Positions 57,006 to 64,000 of a DNA stretch of 64,000 nt are shown here, in pieces. This DNA is from Maratus speciosus (lineage: Eukaryota > Arthropoda > Arachnida > Araneae > Salticidae). The notes under the pieces are model-generated. The model worked only from the letters and a program-made list of their open reading frames with translations. It ran no database searches and had not been told where the DNA came from. How positions within the stretch are numbered: the first letter of the stretch is position 1; each line of letters opens with the position of its first letter. The stretch is from contig OZ010791.1 in NCBI GenBank assembly GCA_963932465.1, positions 155,665,915 through 155,729,914 of the forward strand, written 5' to 3'. Made by a program: the position numbers and the translations under genes.

Positions 57006-57120
57006 TTGCAACAATTTTTGTAATTCCAAGAGTCTAATATCGTGATGTATTGCAATATCGCGATTTAGCCTCAATAATACATCGTGATGTAGAAATACTA
57101 AAATCGTCCAGTCTTAACAC

Positions 57121-57590
57121 GCACATAAACTCAATTTCTCATAAACGATCTTAATCTTGATTCTTTTAAGAATGAATCAATCTTAATCTTTTTTAAATTT
57201 TGCGAAGTTGCTTCCCCAGTGGGGGAAAAAACAACAATACGCAACAATTTTTTTTCCTTCTTTTGTCCAATAATAATATTCATGAACACAATCCACAGCA
57301 ATTTGTTTTGGGGTAAGAGAAAAAAAAAGTTAATAAGGAATGAAAAAAAAAAAAAAAAAAAAAAAAAAACATGCGTATCACGAAAAGCACCAAGCCTTTT
57401 CGTAGACCAATTTATAAAACCACGCATTTGCTTCCAATGTATACAATAAATAATTTTTCGCACATTTTCTTTCATTTATTCACGCGTGATGCACAGATCA
57501 AGAGCAAGGTACTCACGAAGGAATCACGATCCATTAGAGAAGCCGGTGCTACCACCAATACCTGCTTGCTAGTGACACTTGGGCACGCAG
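57121..57590 (-). repeat. Dispersed duplication H, copy 2
   Basis: Partner of 51596-52033. It has a private ~55-bp insertion (57392-57440, CCAAGCCTTTTCGTAGACC) and a poly-A tract (57344-57368). The donor GTGAGTACC is kept (minus, near 57517). Confidence 0.7.
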
Positions 57591-57939
57591 CTGAGAGTTA
57601 ATATGCGGTGCACGGTCCAGAATATTAGTCCAGTGCCGGCTTAAAATTCTTATGCATATAATAGCCACAACAGCGAGAAGGTTGAGAAACCCTTGAGTAA
57701 TGAGGAGCACTGGAGAAGATTACGTACGCTTTTAGCTCAAAATCTCGTTCGGTTAAGACGAGTGGTGATAGATGAGTTGGTTTAGAGGAGTATCACTACA
57801 GCTAAAGGCATTTTAGAATATAACAATGCATGCAGTTATAAAATTATTTAGGAGATTATTACATGATACAGTAGACCTCCCGTAAAATCGCTTCTGGATA
57901 TACCAATATTTTACGTGCTTCCCATAACGAAAAATTCCT
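57591..57939. other. Spacer ending in a Tigger-like half end
   Basis: ACAGTAGACCTCCCGTAAAA (57869-57888) resembles a pogo/Tigger terminus (CAGTAGACCTC...). The expected partner end was not found, and a family A element lies 50 bp downstream. Confidence 0.35.
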
Positions 57940-58368
57940 TTAAGGCTGTTCTCAAATCCAAAAGGGCAATTTTATGACATAAGTTTAACTTTATTTGTGT
58001 TCGGAAATGCATGAAACTAGCCAGTGTTGTTGTTCAGAAACTGTGTCATTGAGCTGTTTTTTCCGTTTTGTTTTGCAAACGGAATAGATGTTTCAGAAAA
58101 TAATGTCAAAGTGGGCGTTTTGAACTAAACTTCTGCTCGAAAGACGAATATCCACTCAAAAAAGGGTGAAAAACACGTTTGTCCCGTGATCAAAATCGCT
58201 TATAATTCAATAGGTAATTTATGGATCAAAAAATGGGAAAGACAGTTCGATTCCAAATGGCTTCCATGGTCAGGTTTTCCAATTTTATATCTTTCCGTTA
58301 AAAATGAATTTGTAAATGTGTCAAAACATTTTGCGGTTGTTGAGCAGAGCAGTTGAGAACAGCCTTAA
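57940..58368 (+). mobile_element. Family A MITE, copy 9
   Basis: Complete, 429 bp, with both TTAA ends and both TIRs intact (TTAAGGCTGTTCTCAAATCC and GTTGAGAACAGCCTTAA). The CACGTG is mutated to CCCGTG (TGTCCCGTGATCAAAATCGC). Confidence 0.95.
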
Positions 58369-58559
58369 TCGCATTGTTTAAATGACGTTATATATCAATC
58401 AAACACAAGAAATTTAATTCTTTATCGGTAATTTTATTATGAAAATTGTTATACACGTAACATAAATTAAAGTGTGGGAGACAAATGTAAACTAGTATGT
58501 TGTGGCTATCACAAAACTTTCTTCTATATAAATCACGTCAATTAAATCATTTAAATAGT
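58369..58559. other. Spacer
   Basis: No feature recognised. Confidence 0.4.
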
Positions 58560-59145
58560 ACAAGAAATTACATCAATTTAGCACAAATTCATATCAAAGT
58601 ATATCTGAATTTGAAGTTTGATGAAAATTCGTGCATTAGTTCTTCAGATAGAGCTATAGCGGAAATTCTAAAAAATGTAGCATAGCAGCGCCATCTGTTG
58701 AGCGATTTACACCAAAACATAATCAGCATTAATTCATATCAAGATGTACCTGAATCTAAAGTTTGCTGAAAATCCAAGCATTAGTTCTTGAGATAAGAGT
58801 TATTGCGGAAAATGCAAAAAATGCTACATAGCAGCCCTGTTGAGCTATTTACACCAAAATGTATAAAACGTCAATTCATGTCAAGGACTAACTGAATCTG
58901 AAGTTTGATGAAAATCCGTGCACTAGTTCTGGAGATTGAGCTATTGTGGAAATCGGGGGAAATGTTGCATAGCAGCGTCACCTGTTGAGCTATTTACACC
59001 AAAAACTAATCAGCACCAATTTATATTAGGGACTAACTGAATATAAATTTTTATTAAATTCCGTGCATTAGTTCTTGAGATAGAGCGCCACAAAATTTGT
59101 ATCACATACAGACAGACAGACTCAAAGACAGATATATTGTAAAAG
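58560..59145 (+). repeat. Tandem array, ~144-bp unit, 3.5 copies, retroelement-tail type
   Basis: Units begin near 58588, 58731, 58872 and 59018 with AATTCATATCAA-like sequence, then GAAGTTTGATGAAAATCCG, TTAGTTCTTGAGATAGAG and GCAGCGCCATCTGTTGAGC. The array ends in CACATACAGACAGACAGACT. The phrases 'GATGAAAATCCGTGCATTAG' and 'CATACAGACAGACAG' are familiar from 3' regions of arthropod LINE/SINE elements (recall). The frame 58497-58685 is inside the array. Confidence 0.75.
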
Positions 59146-59424
59146 CATGTTTTTCGGACTCTCTAACCGCTAAAACGTGTAAATCCGTCGAAAACCCAAA
59201 GTCGAAAATTTTTACGAATCCAATACTTTCTTCTTGTAAAGATAGAAGATAGATAGGTCAGCATCTTTTCGAATATTTTAATGTCACCTGATTTATTGTA
59301 ATGTATAATAACTATAGGTTTTCATACGTAATTGGATTAACTTGTAATATATTTTTTTATTTAACTCTTTTATCATCATACTCGAGTGACCTACTTTAGC
59401 TTTGCAGGCGAAAAAATTGGCATT

Positions 59425-59483
59425 AAAATCGGCTCAAAAGTTGGTTGCTTGGAAAATTGTTGAATCCGATAGCAACTTTAGAA
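59425..59483. mobile_element. Single end of the 48070-48466 TIR family
   Basis: AATCGGCTCAAAAGTTGGTT, then GTTGAATCCGATAGCAACTT, matches the right end of that element (GTTGAATCTGATAGCAGCTT). The other end is absent. Confidence 0.55.
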
Positions 59484-60135
59484 ACAGCAATCTAATCTAT
59501 GTGGTCCAGCCATCACTCAGGTCCGTGAAATACATTCCTATACGTTTTCACAAAATCCAGGAATTGCGAATACAATACAAATATTATTCTGTTTGGCGTA
59601 AGATTTGATATAAATTAAATTTCACGAAATTTATGCGCATAAAAATATATTTTGTGCTGATAAGCTTCCATGATGAGTCAACCGAAAAAAAGCACAGTGA
59701 TGTCTGATTTGACCGTTCATGTATAATAATTAGTTAAAAATACATTTTTTTATGCATTAACAATGAACAAGAATAAGTGACGTGTGAGTTATTGTTTATC
59801 AGGGCTGTTCACAACACTTTCTGCTCTCCCTTCAAGAGCTATTCATAAGCAGATAATAAAAAGGCTTGGCTGATGTTTTTATATTCGCCCAGAGAAAGTG
59901 AAAGGCCCGGTTACTTACTGTACGGCACCGTACAGTAAAATGCGCTGTGATAGCAAAAAAACTGCAAGTTTCTGTAGAAGGGTGAACAACTCACACGTGC
60001 AATGGGGATGCGGAACAAAAGAAGAGGGCCAAAATCCCATGGTGGTTGGGAAATGGTCACGTGCACTATACCGAGTTCCTTTATAAGGAAGATTTCAAGT
60101 GACTCATGATGTGAATGACACAGCAGTGCTTGGAG

Positions 60136-60166
<31 letters not shown>

Positions 60167-60438
60167 TCATGCTGAAGCACGACAGCAGAAGGGCTAATAA
60201 ACCAGTTTCAAATCAGAGATTTTAAAGAGAGTTGAGCCTTCTATTTTTAATCAAAATTTACCTAGATTTTTTATTAACTTAAATAAATCCATGCCAGCTC
60301 TCCTTAAATCGATTTGGTATGCTCCAATATATACATTTATATTTATTTATTTGAGGAGTAAATAAATAAATGAAGAGCTCAGATGATAAAAGTGACACAA
60401 TCATCATTTTGAGAAAATGAGTTATAAAGTGCCAAACA
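59484..60438. other. Region with a short perfect palindrome
   Basis: TTACTGTACGG/CA/CCGTACAGTAA (59913-59936) has 11-bp perfect arms. The surrounding 59890-60090 is more complex than average, but its frames (59898-60086, +; 59911-60180, -) are unsupported. A poly-A tract lies at 60141-60167. Confidence 0.45.
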
Positions 60439-60821
60439 TCTATTTGCGTGTATCAGATGCCTCCTTATCAATTAAAATCTCTGTGAGTATTACGTTTTAA
60501 TCAAATAGTAATTTAACAGATGGTAACCATTGATTATCTTCAACCACATGATTAACTCAATTACTTTCTTATTTTGTCACATACCACCTTTGTCATGCAA
60601 TTATTCCAATATACACATATATACACATTTATATTTATTTATTTGAAGAGCTCAGACGACAAAGGTAGTATGTGGCAAAATAAAACAGTGATTGAGTTAA
60701 TCATATGATTGAAGATAATCCAATGGTCCTCTACTATCCGTTAAATTACTATTTGAAAAAAACCCAATACTCACAGAGATTTTAATTGATAAGGAGGCAT
60801 CTGACAATAAACGCAAATAGA
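60439..60821. repeat. Long inverted repeat (foldback), ~165-bp arms
   Basis: The left arm starts TCTATTTGCGTGTATCAGAT and contains GCCTCCTTATCAATTAAAAT; the right arm carries ATTTTAATTGATAAGGAGGC and ends ACGCAAATAGA. The arms match at about 85% with small indels and meet near 60630 in a TATTTATTTA stretch. Confidence 0.85.
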
Positions 60822-61045
60822 TAATTGGAAATTTACGCGGCTCGTATGAGATGAAATCAATCCTCGTGGCTGAAAGTTTTTTTTTTTTTTTTTTTTTTTT
60901 TGGTTGAAATTTATTGTTGAATTTTTTTGTTGAAATTTAAGTAATTTGTTTTCTTGAAATTGTTGCAAAACTCTTTAAGGAGGTTAGGGAAAATTTAAAG
61001 ATGTTACCAGTTGGCTAAACAGATACAGAATGAATTGAAACAACA
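60822..61045. other. Spacer with poly-T
   Basis: A 24-nt poly-T tract lies at about 60878-60901. No other feature. Confidence 0.45.
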
Positions 61046-61253
61046 TTAACCCCTTGGGGACGAGCGGCACGTATACGTGCCGCATGAAGCGATCAGAATT
61101 CTTGTTTTTCCTCACCAGTAAAATTTTACTGTCAAATTTGCCTTATTTAATCAGCGCATTTTCTCGATTCAACTAGACACAAATTTCTGTTTTTAAAAAA
61201 CGGTGACAAAAGATTAAAAATTTCGTAAAAGGCTCCCGTCCCGAAGGGGTTAA
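61046..61253. mobile_element. piggyBac-like MITE, 208 bp
   Basis: TTAACCCCTTGGGGACGAGC (61046) and CCCGTCCCGAAGGGGTTAA (ending 61253) are inverted repeats bounded by TTAA, with the CCC start typical of piggyBac termini. A subterminal palindrome GGCACGTATACGTGCC lies at 61066-61081. Confidence 0.85.
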
Positions 61254-61878
61254 CAGGTGTCGAAGGGTCATCGACGGCCGCCATTTGGAAAGAGTGCTAG
61301 TGTCGAACACCCTTCGACACCCGCCGCCCACGTGTTAAAATTTTTATCATGCAAGATCTTCATTTATTTATTTATTTTCAGTGGGTAAAATATGCAAAGC
61401 ACCGGCGATAAAAGAAAGCGCGTTGGAGACGCCATATATCCTCCAACCGGCCCTTAATGTGAATCAAATTCATAGAGAAACAAGATAATCAGAGTGGAGA
61501 GGTTTTTTTCCGCAGCAATTCTATCCCAGGTGAAAAAATGGTTTTACAGGCAGTGGAAAATTTGTATTGAGAAACTGTTCGAGCTTAGGAAACATTTTCG
61601 CCGATAGCAAGGGAAGTGAGGAAAACAAGATTTTTGTGGATTACGCTAAATTCAGTTCTTTCTGCCCGACAGATTTCAACTCTTATAACCATTTTTTTAT
61701 TCTCTAGTTCAACTCTTATAACCATTTTTTTTTTCTTTCTTACTAAATTTGGTTTAGTTAGTACGCGGTAAATTATAATTAGCCTCTTAAATCTGGTATA
61801 TTTCAGCTACTTGCTGTTTTATTTTGGATTTAGGTTTTTTCTTTCCTTTTTTTTTATGTTAAACACAATAAGTTTCAG

Positions 61879-61912
<34 letters not shown>

Positions 61913-63115
61913 CACTTTCAAGATAAACAATTTCACAAGAACGGGATTTAGCTCATCTTAGAAATTTGGTTTTAAACACAAAATCTTTTTTATTCGAAAG
62001 CAGAGATTACAAATTATATCATTTATATTCGAAAGCAGAGATTACAAATTATATCATTTATAATTGAAGATCTGACTGAGTATAAGAAAATATTATAGAG
62101 CCAATTAAATTTTGAGAAAATTGAAGTGAAGCATTTTGATGGAAATTTTAATATTACTTTTATTTATTTTATTTTAATATTATTATTTATTTATTTATTT
62201 TGGTAGCATGTACTTAAATTCTAACATTAACAGGTGGTACTAAACTCTCACTGAGTGAACTTTCAGAAAAATAAGATTTAGCATCTTCTACTGAAGTCTC
62301 CAAAATATGCATTGTATCGCATACATTTTTATTCATTTATTTATAAGGAGAATATCATCGGTTAAGTATGATTTCTTTGTCGAAACTTGATCTAGACGCT
62401 GCCAAATCACTAAAGGTTATTTTATTTATTTACTTATTTATTATTGTTTTAATAACAAAACTTTTTGCAAAAAAAAAAAAAAAAAAAATGTTTCTTTTAA
62501 AAGTTATTTATCCGCATAGTTAAGTTTTCCATAATTCATGAGGCGTCATTGAAAATTTAAAGCAGGCGTTCCATATATAATTAAGATCACAAAAAGCGTT
62601 CATTAATATTTTGGTGAAAACTTTTCTTCATCTAATTAAAATTCTACCGTTCTTCCTGCAGTTTATTATTATATTCATTATAGAAATTTTTAGACGAAAA
62701 AAGATCTGTTTGAAATAAGCTCAATTAAGAATATATTCTTTTTGGCGATTTTTATAACTTAATAATTCAGTTTAAATTAAAAATTGCTTATGATTTTATT
62801 TAATCAGAAGGTAACAATGTAACTTTTTTTAAATTAAAAATTTGGCCGATGAAAAAAAAAAGAAGAAGAAAGAAAAGTAATATTTTTATGCAAAAATGTA
62901 CTGCTAACTCATTTTCGACAAGTCCTTTGTTATTAGAAACCATAATTTAATATTAGACGAGACTAAAAAAATTAGCAGTAGTCTCAACAAAATTCTACCC
63001 ACATTAGCAAAAAGTGTTAAAAATGCTACATAATACAATTAACATAATACAATTAAATCTGCTAAGATGGAATCATACGGGATCAGAAAAATTTCCCTGT
63101 ATACAGGTTTTCGCC
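61254..63115. other. AT-rich region without genes
   Basis: 61255-61330 is GC-richer with an inverted pair GTGTCGAAGGGTCATCGACG/ACACCCTTCGACACCC. A 28-bp direct repeat (TATTCGAAAGCAGAGATTAC) lies at about 61991 and 62028. Poly-A at 61880-61910 and 62470-62488, plus ATTTATTT runs (62160-62200). No supported frame. Confidence 0.5.
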
Positions 63116-63543
63116 TTAAGGCTGTTCTTAACTGCTCTGCTCAACAAGCGCAAAACGTTTTGACACATTTACAAATTCATTTTTTAACGGAAAGATATAA
63201 AATTGGAAAGCCTGGCCATGGAAGCGATTTGGAATTGAACTGTTTTTTCCAATTTTTGATCCATCCATTACCTATTGATTTATAAGCGTTTTCGATCACG
63301 TGACAAACCCGTTTTTCGCCCGCTCTTGAGTGCTCTTTCCTCCTTCAAGCGGAAATTCGGTTCCAAACGCCCACTTCGACATTATTTTCTGAAAGATCTA
63401 TTGCGTTTGCAAAAAGATGGGAAAAACAGCTCGATGACATAGTTTCTGAAGAACAACACCAGCTAGTTTCATGCATTTTCGAACAAAAATAAATTAAAAC
63501 TTATGTCAGAAAGTTGCGCTTTTGGATTTGAGAACACCCTTAA
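63116..63543 (-). mobile_element. Family A MITE, copy 10
   Basis: Complete, 428 bp, both TTAA ends intact: TTAAGGCTGTTCTTAACTGC and TTTGGATTTGAGAACACCC + TTAA. It has TCGATCACGTGACAAACCCG. The frame 63067-63285 lies inside it. Confidence 0.95.
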
Positions 63544-64000
63544 CAGGTACTTAGTTATTTATAGTTGCAATGCATTTAGTTCTTCGGTACAATGACAAAT
63601 TCTTTTTAAGGATTTTATTAGACACAGGTTTCATTTTACTGAATTATACTTCAAACTAAGATATACGCAGGCCAGCCAAAAAAAGCTTTGAAATTATTTT
63701 AATTTTGGTGCCTTATTTTATTGTTTATTTTCAGTGCTGATTTTTTAAGGACTGTATATTTTAAAGGAGATAACTGAATAACGAAATTACCACACTTCAT
63801 TTTAATTTTATTAATTTATAAATCCATATAAACTACATTTGTATCCTATTTCAATTAAATACTAAATTAAAAATAAGCATATGTAAAAGGTTATGTTATG
63901 ATATCTAAACTTCCTAAAATAAGTTTTTAACTTCTGCGTGGAGAATGTTTTTCAAAATATAACTTATAGAACCCAGGGAGAGTATAAATCTAAATTTCTT
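63544..64000. other. AT-rich end of window
   Basis: Nothing recognised. Confidence 0.45.

Overview
This 64 kb window is AT-rich eukaryotic DNA (roughly 70% A+T by eye) with no complete gene. Long A/T homopolymers, TA microsatellites, and a dense layer of short inverted-repeat DNA transposons and Helitrons suggest a large, TE-rich animal genome. An arthropod, possibly a chelicerate, is my best guess, from the style of the repeats and not from any diagnostic gene.

The strongest signal is a previously unnamed (to me) MITE family of about 0.43 kb, called family A here. Its ends are TTAA + GGCTGTTCTCAA, and 11 copies occur in both orientations (near 1.0, 13.2, 15.0, 19.6, 19.7, 28.6, 32.7, 42.5-44.1, 49.5, 57.9 and 63.1 kb). 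TTAA at most intact ends suggests piggyBac-type insertion. Other TTAA-ended elements are a long foldback family (735-2131, 47118-48810, and an almost perfect 427-bp palindrome at 48807-49233) and two short piggyBac-like MITEs (14814-15038, 61046-61253). At three places two TTAA elements abut and share one TTAA.

Other mobile DNA: hAT elements with 8-bp target duplications (27872-28170, 35208-36569, 40805-42201, 42553-42895, and the GGGTCGAT family at 4.2, 8.9 and 32.1 kb); pogo/Tigger-type elements with TA sites, one still holding a recognisable transposase helix-turn-helix (42940-43800); two minus-strand Helitron-like elements (21275-22851 and 53045-57005); two probable LTR remnants; a tRNA-derived SINE (49993-50270). 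Nesting is frequent and gives relative ages.

Possible host-gene pieces are few: a plausible first coding exon with promoter-like upstream DNA (34790-35098, +), a clean 147-bp internal exon candidate (37325-37471, +), a possible terminal exon (27462-27590, +), a membrane-segment terminal exon candidate (24616-24898, -), and a duplicated exon-like end with a strong splice donor (51936-52033 and 57500-57590, -). I could not name any encoded protein. The window is best read as intergenic or intronic DNA.

Non-TE local duplications include a 417-bp tandem pair (3380-4210), a 1-kb tandem pair (29256-31262), a diverged 0.48-kb pair at 23.3/24.1 kb, and minisatellites at 4.8-5.3 and 10.5-10.8 kb.
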